Source: Hyphomonadaceae bacterium ML37
GTDB taxonomy: Bacteria; Pseudomonadota; Alphaproteobacteria; Caulobacterales; Maricaulaceae
Length of the DNA: 64,000 nt
Assembly: GCA_027627685.1 (NCBI GenBank)
Contig: CP091241.1
Location: 2,666,396 to 2,730,395 of the forward strand
Reading direction: 5' to 3'
This document shows, one piece after another, positions 9,191 to 27,915 of the stretch. The position numbers and the translations under genes were made by a program. The notes below the pieces were generated by a model that was not told the origin of the DNA, ran no database searches, and saw only the letters and a program-made list of their open reading frames with translations. How positions within the stretch are numbered: position 1 is the stretch's first letter; every line of letters begins with the position of its first letter.

Positions 9191-9343
9191 ATGGCTTCAG
9201 ATAGAGAGTCTCTTTCGGGGCTCACCCACGGAGAGGCGCAAGAGATTCATCGCTATTTTGTGAAAAGTGCGATCCTCATGTCCCTCTTCCCGTTTCTCGC
9301 ACACGTTTCACTGTGGCTCTACAAGCCTTGGCTCTCGTTCTAG
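9191..9343 (+). CDS. pufB: Light-harvesting 1 beta subunit PufB
   Basis: Fifty-residue antenna polypeptide of the core LH1 ring. It has the family pattern LTHGEAQEIHRYF near residues 10-22, and the bacteriochlorophyll-ligand histidine in FPFLAHVSLWLYKPW at the C-terminal half of the single membrane helix. The ATG is preceded by AAAGGGAGG, a strong ribosome-binding site. It is followed 27 bases later by pufA, the usual B-A order. No LH2 (pucBA) genes occur in the window. Confidence 0.95.
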   Translation: MASDRESLSGLTHGEAQEIHRYFVKSAILMSLFPFLAHVSLWLYKPWLSF

Positions 9344-9370
9344 AGTCACGCAACAAAAGGAATCGAGACA

Positions 9371-9559
9371 ATGTGGAGAGTTTGGCTTCTGTTTGATCCG
9401 CGCCGCGTAATGATCGCGCTCGCGGTATTTTTGTTCACCCTCGCAGTGCTTATCCATTTCATCCTGCTCTCAAGTGACAGGTACAACTGGATTGATGGCG
9501 CAGCGGGCGGTGGCGCTTCGGCGTCACTGAGCCAGGACGTTGAAGTCGTCAACCTCTAG
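9371..9559 (+). CDS. pufA: Light-harvesting 1 alpha subunit PufA
   Basis: Sixty-two-residue LH1 alpha polypeptide. It begins MWRVWLLFDPRRVMIAL, a nearly invariant start in this family. The single membrane helix carries the chlorophyll-ligand histidine in LAVLIHFILLSSDRYNW, followed by an Ala/Gly/Ser-rich periplasmic tail. An AGGAATCGAGA ribosome-binding region precedes the ATG. The next 144 bases before pufL contain two hairpins likely to determine the LH1:RC mRNA ratio. Confidence 0.96.
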   Translation: MWRVWLLFDPRRVMIALAVFLFTLAVLIHFILLSSDRYNWIDGAAGGGASASLSQDVEVVNL

Positions 9560-9601
9560 CAGGTTGAGCATCTTGATGCCGCCCCATTCAGGGGCAGCAA
9601 G

Positions 9602-9624
9602 CCGGACACGTATGTGTGTTCCGG
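9602..9624. promoter_or_regulatory. Minor hairpin downstream of pufA
   Basis: The arms CCGGACAC and GTGTGTTCCGG flank a short GTAT-centred loop, with one or two unpaired bases. It sits between the pufA stop and the larger intercistronic hairpin and lacks a T tract. Confidence 0.45.
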
Positions 9625-9644
9625 TCAATGCTGACGGCCGTACA

Positions 9645-9675
9645 GCGGTGCCGGGCTCCATGCGCCCGGCACCGC
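9645..9675 (+). promoter_or_regulatory. Intercistronic pufA-pufL hairpin (probable RNA stability/processing element)
   Basis: A perfect 11-base-pair stem: GCGGTGCCGGG at 9645-9655 and its complement at 9665-9675, with a 9-base loop. No T run follows, so it should not act as a simple terminator. In other purple bacteria hairpins at this place protect the 3' end of the pufBA segment and keep antenna mRNA in excess of reaction-centre mRNA; that role is inferred here from position and strength. Confidence 0.75.
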
Positions 9676-9703
9676 CCGGACGACCGATAACGGAGACAGC
9701 GCA

Positions 9704-10525
9704 ATGGCATTGTTAAGTTACGAGCGCAAATATCGGGTCCGCGGCGGAACGCTGATCGGCGGTGATCTGTTTGATTTCTGGGTCGGTCCGTTCTTTGTCG
9801 GCTTCTTCGGCGTGACCACGATTTTCTTCGCGGTGCTGGGCACCGGGCTGATCTTTTTCGCTGCCTCGCTCGGCGATACCTGGAATCCCTGGCTGATCGA
9901 CATTCAGCCACCTGACGTCAGCTACGGGCTTGCCCTGGCGCCGATGCGGGAAGGCGGTCTGTGGCAGATCATCACGATCTGCGCAACGGGTGCTTTTGTA
10001 TCCTGGGCCCTGCGAGAAGTGGAAATCTGCCGCAAGCTGGGCATCGGCTATCACGTGCCCATCGCCTTTGGTGTGGCGATCTTCGCCTTTGTGACCCTCA
10101 ACGTGTTCCGGCCCATGCTGCTGGGCGCCTGGGGGGAAGGTTTCCCCTACGGCATCATGAGTCACCTCGATTGGGTCTCCAACGTGGGCTACGCCTACGT
10201 GAACTTCCACTACAACCCGGCGCACATGATCGCGGTGAGCTTCTTCTTCATCACGACCTTCGCCTTGGGCCTTCACGGCGCGCTTGTTCTGTCGGCGACC
10301 AATCCCGGCAAGGGCAAGACGGTGAAGACGCCGGACCACGAAGACACCTTCTTCCGAGACATCCTGGGCTATTCTATCGGCCCGCTGGGGATCCACCGTC
10401 TGGGCTTGTTCCTCGCCCTGTCGGCCGGTTTCTGGAGCGCGGTCTGCATCATCATCTCCGGACCCTGGGTCCGGTCATGGGTGGACTGGTGGGAATGGTG
10501 GCGCGAGCTGCCGATCTGGAGCTGA
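9704..10525 (+). CDS. pufL: Photosynthetic reaction centre L subunit PufL
   Basis: Type-2 reaction-centre core subunit binding bacteriochlorophylls, bacteriopheophytin and QA/QB with PufM. It is 273 residues with the family N-terminus [16 protein letters not shown] and five membrane helices. Typical sequences include [26 protein letters not shown] (cofactor-binding helix region around residues 147-172) and the iron/quinone-site segment [15 protein letters not shown] lies 8-12 bases before the ATG. It belongs to pufBALM and is followed 10 bases later by pufM. Confidence 0.97.
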   Translation: MALLSYERKYRVRGGTLIGGDLFDFWVGPFFVGFFGVTTIFFAVLGTGLIFFAASLGDTWNPWLIDIQPPDVSYGLALAPMREGGLWQIITICATGAFVSWALREVEICRKLGIGYHVPIAFGVAIFAFVTLNVFRPMLLGAWGEGFPYGIMSHLDWVSNVGYAYVNFHYNPAHMIAVSFFFITTFALGLHGALVLSATNPGKGKTVKTPDHEDTFFRDILGYSIGPLGIHRLGLFLALSAGFWSAVCIIISGPWVRSWVDWWEWWRELPIWS

Positions 10526-10535
10526 GCGGAGACAT

Positions 10536-11465
10536 ATGATGACAACCTATCAAAACATCTTCACCCAGGTTCAGGTCCGCGGTCCGGTCGAGCAGGGCGT
10601 ACACCTGCCGGCCGGCGACGAACCGCGCTATGGCGGGGGTTTCTTCAGCCACCTGCTGGGCCGGATCGGCAACGCCCAGATCGGTCCGATCTATCTCGGC
10701 TTCACCGGTGTCGCCTCGCTCATCTGCGGCTTCATCGCGATCGAGATCATCGGGCTGAACATGCTGGCCTCGGTGAACTGGGACCCGCTGGCTTTCGGCC
10801 GCGAGTTCTTCTGGCTGACCCTGGATCCCCCGGGACCTGAATACGGCTTCCAGCCCTTCGTGCCTCTCAATGAGGGCGGATGGTACATATTGGCCGGCTT
10901 CTTCCTGACCGCGTCCATCCTGCTGTGGTGGGTGCGCACATACCGGCGCGCCATCCAGCTCGGCCTGGGCACCCATGTGGCCTGGGCGTTCGCCTCGGCG
11001 ATCTGGCTGTACCTGGTGCTGGGCTTTATCCGGCCCATGCTCATGGGTGACTGGTCCCAGGCGGTGCCGTTCGGCATTTTCAGCCATCTGGACTGGACCA
11101 ATAACTTCTCCCTGATCTACGGGAACCTCTTCTACAACCCGTTCCACATGCTCTCGATCGCCTTCCTATATGGCTCAGCCCTGCTGTTCGCCATGCACGG
11201 CGCGACGATCCTGGCGGTGGGCCGGTTTGGCGGGGACCGCGAGATCGAGCAGATCACGGATCGCGGGACCGCCACCGAAAGGGCGGCGCTGTTCTGGCGC
11301 TGGACCATGGGCTTCAACGCGACGATGGAATCCATCCACCGTTGGGCATGGTGGTTCGCGGTCCTGACGACCCTGACGGGGGGAATCGGTATCCTGATCA
11401 CCGGCACACTTGTGGACAACTGGTTCATCTGGGCCAGCGAGAACGGGATCGCGCGGCCGCTCTAG
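10536..11465 (+). CDS. pufM: Photosynthetic reaction centre M subunit PufM
   Basis: Partner of PufL in the type-2 reaction centre. It is 309 residues starting MMTTYQNIF (the second ATG at 10539 is possible). Five membrane helices are present, with the special-pair/iron-site segments [23 protein letters not shown] and [14 protein letters not shown], and the C-terminal helix beginning [13 protein letters not shown]. It is the last gene of the puf operon: no pufC (tetrahaem cytochrome) or pufX follows, and a strong terminator lies 38 bases downstream. The electron donor must therefore be a separate cytochrome. Confidence 0.97.
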   Translation: MMTTYQNIFTQVQVRGPVEQGVHLPAGDEPRYGGGFFSHLLGRIGNAQIGPIYLGFTGVASLICGFIAIEIIGLNMLASVNWDPLAFGREFFWLTLDPPGPEYGFQPFVPLNEGGWYILAGFFLTASILLWWVRTYRRAIQLGLGTHVAWAFASAIWLYLVLGFIRPMLMGDWSQAVPFGIFSHLDWTNNFSLIYGNLFYNPFHMLSIAFLYGSALLFAMHGATILAVGRFGGDREIEQITDRGTATERAALFWRWTMGFNATMESIHRWAWWFAVLTTLTGGIGILITGTLVDNWFIWASENGIARPL

Positions 11466-11502
11466 GGTGCCGCAAGAACCGGCCTTTGACGGGCATTCCA
11501 AG

Positions 11503-11545
11503 GACCCCCGGACGGCGCACCCAGCGCTTCCCGGGGGTCTTTTTT
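11503..11545 (+). terminator. Rho-independent terminator of the puf operon
   Basis: GACCCCCGG at 11503-11511 pairs with CCGGGGGTC at 11531-11539 and is followed directly by six T residues. It ends the pufBALM transcript before the convergent idi gene. Confidence 0.9.
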
Positions 11546-11612
11546 ATGCGGTTATTGTGAACTTTGATGGTGAGCCGTGCCTTTTGAGCCAGCGCTCATC
11601 GGACCCCGGGTA

Positions 11613-12179
11613 TTACCCCGTAAGCCCCAGCGCGTCCCAGCGCTCCAGATAGATACGCAGCCAGGGCGCAAAGCGCTCGGGAGCCTCCGCCACCTCACGC
11701 AGCAGCACCTCACGGCTTACCCAGCGCACGTCGCACACTTCCAACGGGTTGAGAGCGAACGTGAGCGCACAGCGATCTACATGCGCGCGGAACAGGCGCA
11801 CGCGCTCATATTCGACCATGCCGCCGCCGACATCAGCCCGGTAGGTGGTCTGGGCAAATTCGGTGAGATCGAGATCGACTCCCAGCTCCTCGCCGAGGCG
11901 CCGGCGGGCGCTGACGCCCGCATCCTCACCCCAGTCGGGATGCGTACAGCAGGCGTTCGCCCACAGTCCGGCGCAGTGATATTTGCTGGCCGCCCGACGC
12001 TGGAGCAGCGTCTCGGGGCCATCAAAGACAAACACCGAGACAGCATCGTGCAACAGCCCCTCACGATGCGCTTTCAGCTTCTCCACAGGGAAGCGCGCGC
12101 CGTCAGGGCCGATGGCCGAAATGATGCGATCGTCCGGACCGGAGGTCAGGCGGCGCCGTATTTTCGGTGCAGGGCGCAT
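11613..12179 (-). CDS. idi: Isopentenyl-diphosphate delta-isomerase, type I
   Basis: Nudix-fold enzyme interconverting IPP and DMAPP, raising precursor supply for carotenoids and the phytyl tail. It is 188 residues. The active-site cysteine block [17 protein letters not shown] is near residue 78, the RRLGEELGV nudix-like helix follows, and the VEYERVRLF metal/glutamate segment is near residue 125. It overlaps the hemA 3' end by 34 bases and appears to be the last gene of the leftward puh/bch superoperon. Placement of idi with hemA links both tetrapyrrole and isoprenoid supply to pigment genes. Confidence 0.92.
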   Translation of the reverse strand: MRPAPKIRRRLTSGPDDRIISAIGPDGARFPVEKLKAHREGLLHDAVSVFVFDGPETLLQRRAASKYHCAGLWANACCTHPDWGEDAGVSARRRLGEELGVDLDLTEFAQTTYRADVGGGMVEYERVRLFRAHVDRCALTFALNPLEVCDVRWVSREVLLREVAEAPERFAPWLRIYLERWDALGLTG

Positions 12180-13369
12180 TCCGACCAGATTTCCGACAGG
12201 GCTGTGATCAGGCGATCAATGTCTGCATCGCTGTGGACCGGTGAGGGCGTGATGCGCAGGCGCTCGGTCCCCTTGGGCACGGTAGGATAGTTGATCGGCT
12301 GCACATAGATGCCGTGCTCGCTCATCAGCCAGTCGCTGATGCGCTTGCACTTGACCGGCTCGCCCACCATCACCGGCACGATATGGCTGGGATTGTCCAG
12401 GGTGGGAATACCCATGGCTGCGAGCTTGGCGCGCACGCGGCGCACATTGCGGCGCTGGCGCTGGCGCTCCATGTCGGAGACCTTGAGGTAGCGCACCGCC
12501 GCCAGCGCGCCGGCGGCCACGGCCGGCGGCAGGGCGGTGGTGAAGATAAAGCCCGAGGAGAAGGAGCGCACGAAGTCGCACATCGCGGCCGAACCGGCGA
12601 TGTAACCGCCCATGACGCCATAGGCCTTGCCCAGCGTGCCCTCGATCAGGGTGACGCGGTCCATCAGGCCTTCACGTTCGGCAATGCCGCCGCCGCGCGG
12701 GCCGTACAGGCCCACCGCATGCACTTCATCCAGATAGGTCATCGCGCCATGGCGCTCGGCCACGTCGCAGATCTCGGCAATGGGCGCGATGTCGCCATCC
12801 ATGGAATAGACCGATTCAAACGCCACCAGCTTGGGCGCATCGGGATCAAGCTGGCTGAGGCGCCGGTCCAGGTCCTCGGGATCATTGTGCGCAAAGACAT
12901 GCTTCTCGGCGCGCGAGTGGCGTATGCCCTCGATCATCGAGGCATGGTTCTGCGCGTCCGACATCACGATGCAGCCCGGGATGCGCGCCGCCAGCGTGCC
13001 CAGGGTCGCCCAGTTGGAGACATAGCCCGAGGTGAACAGGAGCGCGGCTTCCTTGCCGTGCAGATCGGCCAGCTCGCGCTCCAGCAGCACGTGATAGTGG
13101 TTCGTGCCGGAAATATTGCGCGTCCCCCCGGCACCGGCCCCGCAACGGTCCAGCGCCTCATGCATGGCGTCGAGCACCACGGCGTTCTGGCCCATGCCCA
13201 GATAGTCGTTTGAGCACCAGACCGTCACTTCGGTCTCGATATCGTCCTGATGGCGGGTGGCGACGGGGAAGGCGCCCTTGCGCCGCTCGATATCATTGAA
13301 GACGCGGTAATTGCCTTCGGCTTTCAGATTGCTGAGCTCGTTTTCAAAAAATGCCTGGAAGTCCATCAT
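12146..13369 (-). CDS. hemA: 5-aminolevulinate synthase HemA
   Basis: PLP enzyme condensing glycine and succinyl-CoA to 5-aminolevulinate, the first committed tetrapyrrole precursor in alphaproteobacteria. It is 407 residues, starting [16 protein letters not shown]. Visible blocks include [38 protein letters not shown] and the PLP-lysine motif [14 protein letters not shown]. The start with GGGGAGGGG just upstream is preferred over a frame that begins 63 bases earlier. Its position after puhE in the puh operon is common in aerobic phototrophs, and a second copy elsewhere cannot be excluded. Confidence 0.95.
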   Translation of the reverse strand: MMDFQAFFENELSNLKAEGNYRVFNDIERRKGAFPVATRHQDDIETEVTVWCSNDYLGMGQNAVVLDAMHEALDRCGAGAGGTRNISGTNHYHVLLERELADLHGKEAALLFTSGYVSNWATLGTLAARIPGCIVMSDAQNHASMIEGIRHSRAEKHVFAHNDPEDLDRRLSQLDPDAPKLVAFESVYSMDGDIAPIAEICDVAERHGAMTYLDEVHAVGLYGPRGGGIAEREGLMDRVTLIEGTLGKAYGVMGGYIAGSAAMCDFVRSFSSGFIFTTALPPAVAAGALAAVRYLKVSDMERQRQRRNVRRVRAKLAAMGIPTLDNPSHIVPVMVGEPVKCKRISDWLMSEHGIYVQPINYPTVPKGTERLRITPSPVHSDADIDRLITALSEIWSECALHRKYGAA

Positions 13370-13380
13370 GTCCCCTCCCC

Positions 13381-14157
13381 TCACAGATCGGGCGAGCGGC
13401 GCGGGTCGCGCGCCGGCAAGAGCCAACGCCACAGCGCTGCGTCAGGCAGCGGCAGGGCCAGAAACAGGTGTTCGAGCACGCCGAGGGCCGCAAGCGTCCC
13501 CAATAGCGCGAAGGCGGCCGCCTCAAAGGGCGAGGCAGCGGTGACGGCGCTCCAGATCAAAGCCCCGGTGATCAGCGCTATCACGCTGGTGGTGACGACA
13601 AAGAAGCACCCGGCCGGACGGGGGCTGAAATAACTGCGCAGATGGCCAAGCCGTCCGGGCAGGAACTGGTCTGTGAAATGGGGCGCGCCCAGGAAGAGAT
13701 TGAATTTCGAGCTCAGCCGCAGGGCGAACAGCAGCACGAAGAGCTGAAGCGCCACCTGGTTAGCGGCGCCGAGGCTCATGACAGCCATCACCACGACCGT
13801 GGCCGCAATGGCCAGCTCATGATGCATCAGCGTCGCCGCCGCGGCCCGGAACCGCGGCCAGCCGGTCAGATTGTCCGGGCATGGCTTGCGGTTGGGGCCG
13901 GTGAGATAACCGAACAGGAAGCTCATCTCATGCCACGCCCACAGCGTCAGTGCGCACAGCGCACCGGCATAGGCACCGAACGGCGTCGTGATGTCACGCA
14001 CCATCCAGAGACCGATCAGACTGCCCACCGCCAGCACGCTGACGATGGCCATCGCGGCACGGCGCGAGCGCTCGGAGCGCTCGCCCAGCATCAGGATCGC
14101 ACCGGTGGAGAACCACCAGAGCGCCAGCATGGCGAGGATGGGGGCGACCAGGCTCAT
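13381..14157 (-). CDS. puhE: Photosynthetic complex assembly protein PuhE
   Basis: Polytopic membrane protein of the PuhE (DUF3623) family, implicated in reaction-centre/LH1 assembly. It is 258 residues with about seven hydrophobic segments. The family motifs [28 protein letters not shown] and [17 protein letters not shown] are present. It lies between acsF and hemA in the puh operon, the usual place. Biochemical function is unknown in the family. Confidence 0.9.
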   Translation of the reverse strand: MSLVAPILAMLALWWFSTGAILMLGERSERSRRAAMAIVSVLAVGSLIGLWMVRDITTPFGAYAGALCALTLWAWHEMSFLFGYLTGPNRKPCPDNLTGWPRFRAAAATLMHHELAIAATVVVMAVMSLGAANQVALQLFVLLFALRLSSKFNLFLGAPHFTDQFLPGRLGHLRSYFSPRPAGCFFVVTTSVIALITGALIWSAVTAASPFEAAAFALLGTLAALGVLEHLFLALPLPDAALWRWLLPARDPRRSPDL

Positions 14158-14168
14158 GCGCAGGCTCG

Positions 14169-15257
14169 CTACCAGACCGGTGCCAGGCGCACGTCTTCGG
14201 GCAGGTCGTGGCGCTGAACCGGATGCAGATACAGGGTGACAAAGGTGGTGAAGGCCTGGAAGGCGGCGACGCCGCGCTTGAGGCCGCCCATCACCCCGCC
14301 CTGCGCCTTGGCGTCCTCCATACGGCCCATCACCGCCCGCATGCGCTCAAGGCCAGCACGGAATTTCGGGCTGTCCGTGTCCAGCGTCAGCGGATACACC
14401 TGCCGCGTGATCTCGGTGGTCAGGCGGAAGACCTGATGATCGTATTCGGTGGGATCAACGCCCAGCGCCGCGTGGAAGTGCGGCCGCGCGTGATCGCGCA
14501 CATACATGGTCGAATACACCGCCACCAGGAAGAAGCGGATCCACAGCTTGTTCATGCCGCGCAGAAGGTGCGGATTAGCGCGCATGATCAGCGCGAACGC
14601 CTCGCCATGGCGGAACTCGTCATTGCACCATTCCTTGAACCAGTTGAAAATCGGGTGGAACTGGTATTCGGGATTGCGCTCGAGCTGCCGGTAGATGGTG
14701 ATGTAGCGCGCATAGCCGATCTTCTCCGACAGATACGTCGCATACAGAATGAATTTCGGCTTGAAGAAGGTGTATTTCTTGGTCTTGGTCAGGAAGCCGA
14801 GATCCACGCCGATCCCGTAATCCTTCAGACAGGTGTTGATGAAGCCGGCATGGCGGCTCTCATCACGCGCCATCATCTTGAACAGCTTGCGCATGTCGGG
14901 ATTTTTCGTGTTCTTCACGATCTCCCCGTAGAGCACGCAGCCGGAAAACTCCGAGGTCAGCGAACTGACCAGGAAGTCCACGAATTCCTTGCGCAGACCC
15001 TCGGGCAGGCTCATGAGCGCGTTGTCGAACGCCTCTGTACGCTTGAAGTGACCCTTGTTGGGATCGGCTTCCATCTCGGCGATCAGCTTGTCCCATTCGG
15101 CGCGCATCGGCTCGACATCCAGCGCATCCATTTCCTTGAAGTCGGTCGTGTAGAAGCGCGGGCTCAAAATCGTGTCGGTCTGGGCCAGACGCGTGGATTC
15201 ATTCGGTTCCTGGCGCGCACGGGGCGCAGCGGCAGTATCGAGGGTCGCGGTGTTCAT
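14169..15257 (-). CDS. acsF: Aerobic Mg-protoporphyrin IX monomethyl ester cyclase AcsF
   Basis: Di-iron enzyme that uses O2 to form the isocyclic ring of protochlorophyllide. It is 362 residues. Di-iron ligand motifs are visible: [22 protein letters not shown] and [13 protein letters not shown], with the conserved ETFDNALM-like segment seen here as [12 protein letters not shown]. The oxygen-independent cyclase bchE was not seen, so pigment synthesis as encoded here requires oxygen. The gene overlaps the upstream small gene by 4 bases (ATGA). Confidence 0.95.
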   Translation of the reverse strand: MNTATLDTAAAPRARQEPNESTRLAQTDTILSPRFYTTDFKEMDALDVEPMRAEWDKLIAEMEADPNKGHFKRTEAFDNALMSLPEGLRKEFVDFLVSSLTSEFSGCVLYGEIVKNTKNPDMRKLFKMMARDESRHAGFINTCLKDYGIGVDLGFLTKTKKYTFFKPKFILYATYLSEKIGYARYITIYRQLERNPEYQFHPIFNWFKEWCNDEFRHGEAFALIMRANPHLLRGMNKLWIRFFLVAVYSTMYVRDHARPHFHAALGVDPTEYDHQVFRLTTEITRQVYPLTLDTDSPKFRAGLERMRAVMGRMEDAKAQGGVMGGLKRGVAAFQAFTTFVTLYLHPVQRHDLPEDVRLAPVW

Positions 15258-15547
15258 AATTTCCTCCCGGCGGAAAAGCTGACTTCATAAAGCTCGGTGA
15301 TTTCCAGGCGCGCCATGAAGCGCGTCCACTGGCGTGACAGCCAGCCCGCGCGCATGACGGTCGCCACCCGGTCATAGCGGGCGGACTCCCCGTAATTGAC
15401 CCGGATCGGAGAGCCGTGCACGCGCACCCGGTCGCCCGGATAGATCGGCACATCACCGGCCAGCGCCACATGGGCGTGCAGATGTTCGTTTGTGTGCTCC
15501 ACCTCGATGGTGCAGTTCACATCAAACTGGCGCGGACCCCGGCTCAT
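15254..15547 (-). CDS. Conserved small protein between puhC and acsF
   Basis: A 97-residue soluble protein, mostly predicted beta: it opens [27 protein letters not shown] and contains a PGDRVRVHG turn. A small uncharacterised gene occupies this same place between puhC and acsF in other purple bacteria, which supports it being a real photosynthesis-cluster gene. It overlaps both neighbours by 4 bases. I know no biochemical role; a link to cyclase or RC assembly is inferred from position. Confidence 0.75.
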   Translation of the reverse strand: MSRGPRQFDVNCTIEVEHTNEHLHAHVALAGDVPIYPGDRVRVHGSPIRVNYGESARYDRVATVMRAGWLSRQWTRFMARLEITELYEVSFSAGRKL

Positions 15548-16041
15548 GACGCGCTGCCTTCGGCTTCAGCACGCAGGCTTTGCTCGCCGCGCTCCAGTAT
15601 CTCGGTGAAAGCGGCCAGATTATCCGGCCCGAAGGCGTTGAGATACATCTGCACGCCGCTGGCCGGATCGATCAGCCAGAGGGCGCCGCCTTCGAACCGC
15701 GACAATTGCACCGGCGTCTCGCGGCCCATGCCGCGCATGCGGCGCTGGCGCGCCACGGTGCGCATGATGGCGCGCACGAACACGCCTTCATTCTCGCCAT
15801 ACTCGATGAGACGCGCGCCCGTCACGGCATTGTCCACCGTGACCAGGCCGCGCGCTCCATCTTCAAAGAGGAGTTCGGTTGTCGCAATCGGTACGCCTTC
15901 GGGGGCATAACGCGCCCCGCCGCCGGTGAATTGCGTGACCGCCGCCAGAATGACCGTCAGCACGACAAGGACACCCATGCCCTGCACGGCGCGGCGGTGG
16001 ATGACTTCCTGACGGTTCTCTTTCATGGGCTCGGTTTCCAT
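15544..16041 (-). CDS. puhC: Photosynthetic complex assembly protein PuhC
   Basis: PuhC-family protein needed for optimal RC-LH1 amounts in Rhodobacter. It is 165 residues: a short cytoplasmic N-terminus, one membrane helix (about residues 17-37, MGVLVVLTVILAAV) and a periplasmic domain with the VTVDNAVTGARLIEYGENEGVFVRA block. It lies between puhB and the small conserved gene, as expected. Assembly function is inferred from the family. Confidence 0.88.
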   Translation of the reverse strand: METEPMKENRQEVIHRRAVQGMGVLVVLTVILAAVTQFTGGGARYAPEGVPIATTELLFEDGARGLVTVDNAVTGARLIEYGENEGVFVRAIMRTVARQRRMRGMGRETPVQLSRFEGGALWLIDPASGVQMYLNAFGPDNLAAFTEILERGEQSLRAEAEGSAS

Positions 16042-16047
16042 CGGTTT

Positions 16048-16725
16048 CTAGCTGTTCACCGCCGCCGCGCCACGGTCAGGCATGGACTGGCGGCGGGGCT
16101 TTTCAGTCGCCGGAACCGCGATGCGCGGCGCCGGCTGACCCGCCTTCTCCGCGAGCGCCACGGCCAGCACGCGGGCGGCTTCGGCCGCGTCGGGCAGGCC
16201 GCGCAGCATGGGCTGGGCGTTGTTGAGGTGCCAGGGCCGCACGTGCGGCCACAGCGACAGATAGGCCACGCGGTCCGGTCCGGTCAACTTGAGCGGAATA
16301 TCGCCATTGCCGCTGGCGCGGGCCTTGAGCGAGGCCGAGCCGATCACCTTGAACGGGATGTTGACCGCCTTGGGCAGCGCCACCCCGGCGCGGATCACGA
16401 CCCGCTCATTGGTCACCGTGTAGACCGTCGAGCGGGCGATCAGCCAGGCAAAGAGCGACAACAGGCCAATGGCTGCGGCGGCGAGCAGGACCTGCAGGAC
16501 CGCCGTCGTGGCCGCCTCGCCGGCGGCGACGCCGGCCGACAGGCCGGAGCTGGCCTCCCAGGTGACGAGGATGGCGAAATAGATCGCCACCGCACGCACA
16601 TGGAAGACATGCAGGGCCAGCGATTTCCAGTCCGGCGCGCCGCTCCAGAGGACACGCTCGCCTTCTGGAAGCTTGTCGGGCAGGCCGGGGATGGGCTCAG
16701 GTTTGATTTTATCGGGATCACACAT
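16048..16725 (-). CDS. puhB: Photosynthetic complex assembly protein PuhB
   Basis: Membrane protein with a bacterial PH-like domain, required for efficient reaction-centre assembly. It is 225 residues. The N-terminal LPEGERVLWSGAPDWKSLA motif is characteristic. Hydrophobic segments around residues 45-95 are followed by a PH-like region (VYTVTNERVVIRAGVALPKAVNIPF). A Pro/Arg-rich C-terminal tail follows. It starts one base after the puhA stop. Confidence 0.9.
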   Translation of the reverse strand: MCDPDKIKPEPIPGLPDKLPEGERVLWSGAPDWKSLALHVFHVRAVAIYFAILVTWEASSGLSAGVAAGEAATTAVLQVLLAAAAIGLLSLFAWLIARSTVYTVTNERVVIRAGVALPKAVNIPFKVIGSASLKARASGNGDIPLKLTGPDRVAYLSLWPHVRPWHLNNAQPMLRGLPDAAEAARVLAVALAEKAGQPAPRIAVPATEKPRRQSMPDRGAAAVNS

Positions 16726-16726
16726 C

Positions 16727-17500
16727 TTACAACCAGGGCTCCGATCTGTCGGGCGTGGCGTAGAGCGTGCCAGCTCCGTAATATGCGCTGATGCGATCCT
16801 CTTCGAGGCGCGTGACCTGGGCTGACGATCCGTGGGCGGGCACGCCGTCGAACTGGCTGGCCAGAATTGACGACACGATGACCTTGCCGGACTTGCCCTT
16901 CACGTTGGCGAAGGCGTACGGCAGCAGCACCTTGCGTCCTCCAGCAGACAACTCGATCTCATAGTAGCGGACGAGGGCTTCGGCGCGGTCGACCCAGATA
17001 TCGGTCACCTTGCCGGCAGAGTTGCCGTCCGCGCCCACCACGTCCATCCCCCGCGGATCGGAATCCTGCTCGGCGACCGAGAAGGCCGGCAGGATCGACA
17101 TCGGCACGATCTTCGGCAGGTTTTCATGGGTCAGGTCCGGCACATCCTCGCGCATCGCATAGGCACCCGGTCCGATGCCCGACTGCATGGGATCGCCGAC
17201 AGGCTGGATGGGCGCGCCGGCCCAGGGGGCAAGCCGCTTGAACCGGTCAGCGAGGCTCGCATCGCGTTGACCGTCCGGCTTCACCACCGAGCGCCCGTCG
17301 GCGAGCTTGTAGGTCTTGGCAGCCGGCATCCAGGTGACGCCGATGCTTTCCAGTTTCCCGGTTTCATCGGACTCCAGCGGAAAGCCTTCGCGGCGCCCTT
17401 CCTTCTGAAGATGAAAAACCAGACCAATAAAGAACACGACAAACAGTATGAACAGGAGTGTTGCGAAGTCTAAAGATCCGATGATCTGTACGCCTTCCAT
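16727..17500 (-). CDS. puhA: Reaction centre H subunit PuhA
   Basis: H subunit capping the cytoplasmic face of PufLM and shaping proton uptake to QB. It is 257 residues. A single N-terminal membrane helix (ATLLFILFVVFFIGLVFHL, about residues 13-31) is followed by the REGFPLE segment and a cytoplasmic PRC-barrel domain containing GNSAGKVTDIWVDRAE. GGAGG lies 9-13 bases before the ATG. Promoter activity for puhA often resides inside lhaA; none could be defined by eye. Confidence 0.96.
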   Translation of the reverse strand: MEGVQIIGSLDFATLLFILFVVFFIGLVFHLQKEGRREGFPLESDETGKLESIGVTWMPAAKTYKLADGRSVVKPDGQRDASLADRFKRLAPWAGAPIQPVGDPMQSGIGPGAYAMREDVPDLTHENLPKIVPMSILPAFSVAEQDSDPRGMDVVGADGNSAGKVTDIWVDRAEALVRYYEIELSAGGRKVLLPYAFANVKGKSGKVIVSSILASQFDGVPAHGSSAQVTRLEEDRISAYYGAGTLYATPDRSEPWL

Positions 17501-17520
17501 GTGTGGCCTCCTTCAAGCCC

Positions 17521-18950
17521 CTAGCCGGGAAACTCGGCCAAGCCGAATTTACCCCGAGCACGCTCCGGTCCGCTGACCCTGTACCGGGCCAGCGGCCCGA
17601 TCGCCGCGAGCGCGGCGAACAAGAGCGCAATTTCAATGTGATAGACGACCGAATACCCGACAGCGGGCCCGGTCATGCCCGGACCCAGCGCGCCAGCCTG
17701 ACCCAGCGCATCGGCAACGTCCCGCACGCCACCGCCGAGGGCGATGGCCGCGCCGGCGCAGGTTGCCTGCACCGCGCCCCAGGCACCCAGCGCCATGCCC
17801 GACCCGCTGCTCTCGCCCAGCTCCATCGCCGCGGTGAGCGTACCCACGGCGAACAGGCCGCCGCCAAGGCCGATCAGGACGGTGCCGGCGCGAAACAGCA
17901 AGGGCGACCCCAGCGGATCGGACAGGATCACGAACGCAAAGGCGAAGACGCCCACGACCATGCCATAGGCAGCCAGGCGATGAGGATCGACCCCGGCGCT
18001 GAGACCCTTCGCCGCCACGGCAAAGCCGGCCAGCGCGCCGAACGCCCACAGCGCGGTCAGCACCGTGGTTCCGGCGACGGAAAGGCCCAGCACTTCCCCG
18101 CCATACGGCTCCAGCAGCACATCCTGCATGGAAAAGGCCGCAGCGCCCAGGCCAATGGCGACGAGCAGGCGCGTCTGGCGACCACCCTGGGAAAAGGCCT
18201 CCCAGGCCTCTGCAAAGGTCTGGCGCGGACGATCGGCGCCGGTCTTCTGGGGCGCGCGCGCTTCCTGTCGCCAAAGGGCGACCATGTTCAGCACGAGGGT
18301 CAGCGCCGCGGCCCCCTGGACCACCCGGATCAGTTGCGTGGGCGAAAAATCATTCAGCGCCAGCCCGATTATGAGCGCGCTGATCAACATCCCCAAGAGC
18401 AGCATGACGTAGAGCAGCGCCACCACACGGGGGCGGTTCTCGTCGCTGGACAGGTCGGTGGCCAGCGCCAGGCCGGCGGTCTGGGTGGTGTGCATGCCTG
18501 CCCCGACCAGCAGAAACGCCAGCGCTGACGCCGCCATTCCGAACCAGAGCGGCCCGGCATTCTCAACCGTCAGCAGGATCAGCGCGAACGGCATGATGGC
18601 CAGCCCGCCAAACTGAAGCAGTGTTCCGAACCAGATGAACGGCACGCGCCGCCAGCCGATGGCGGAGACATATGTGTCCGACCGGAACCCGATCAGGGCG
18701 CGCAGCGGCGCGAACACCAGCGGCAGGGCCACCATCAGCGCCACAAGCGCCGCTGGAACGCCCAGCTCGGCGATCATCACCCGGTTGAGCGTGCCGGTGA
18801 GCAGGACCGCGGCCATGCCCACAGACACCTGGAACAGGGACAGGCGCAGAATACGGCTGAGCGGCAGCTCTTTGGTGGCCACGTCCGCAAAGGGGAGCAT
18901 GGACATTCCAAACTCCGCCCAGCGCCGCGCCAGAGATGCCGATTCGCGCT

Positions 18951-18954
<4 letters not shown>
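17521..18954 (-). CDS. lhaA: LH1 assembly protein LhaA (PucC/Bch2 family)
   Basis: Major-facilitator-like protein of the BCD (bacteriochlorophyll delivery) family, required for LH1 assembly. It is 477 residues with about twelve hydrophobic helices. Family features include ALVALMVALPLVFAPLRALIGFRSD, HTTQTAGLALATDL and the internal SMQDVLLEPYGGEVLGLSV block. Position between bchM and puhA identifies it as LhaA rather than PucC. It overlaps the bchM stop by 4 bases. Confidence 0.93.
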
Positions 18955-27841
<8,887 letters not shown>

Positions 27842-27897
27842 GACTCGCCCTCCCTTGGTCTCTTGTTGGGATGAAGGTACGGCAGCGGCTGACGAAG

Positions 27898-27915
27898 TGT
27901 CAATATTGTTTGACG
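27898..27915. promoter_or_regulatory. Near-consensus PpsR/CrtJ operator upstream of bchF
   Basis: TGTCAATATTGTTTGACG has TGT, a 12-base spacer and ACG instead of ACA, with TGTCA/TGACG arms. It is 57 bases before the bchF start and in the divergent gap with the antirepressor gene, so it could control both. Confidence 0.7.

Noticed and set aside
11577-12290. Plus-strand gene opposite idi
   Set aside because: The antisense frame has no recognisable domain, whereas the minus strand encodes a clear Idi.
12314-13213. Plus-strand gene opposite hemA
   Set aside because: His/Ala-rich shadow of a well-conserved enzyme gene on the other strand.
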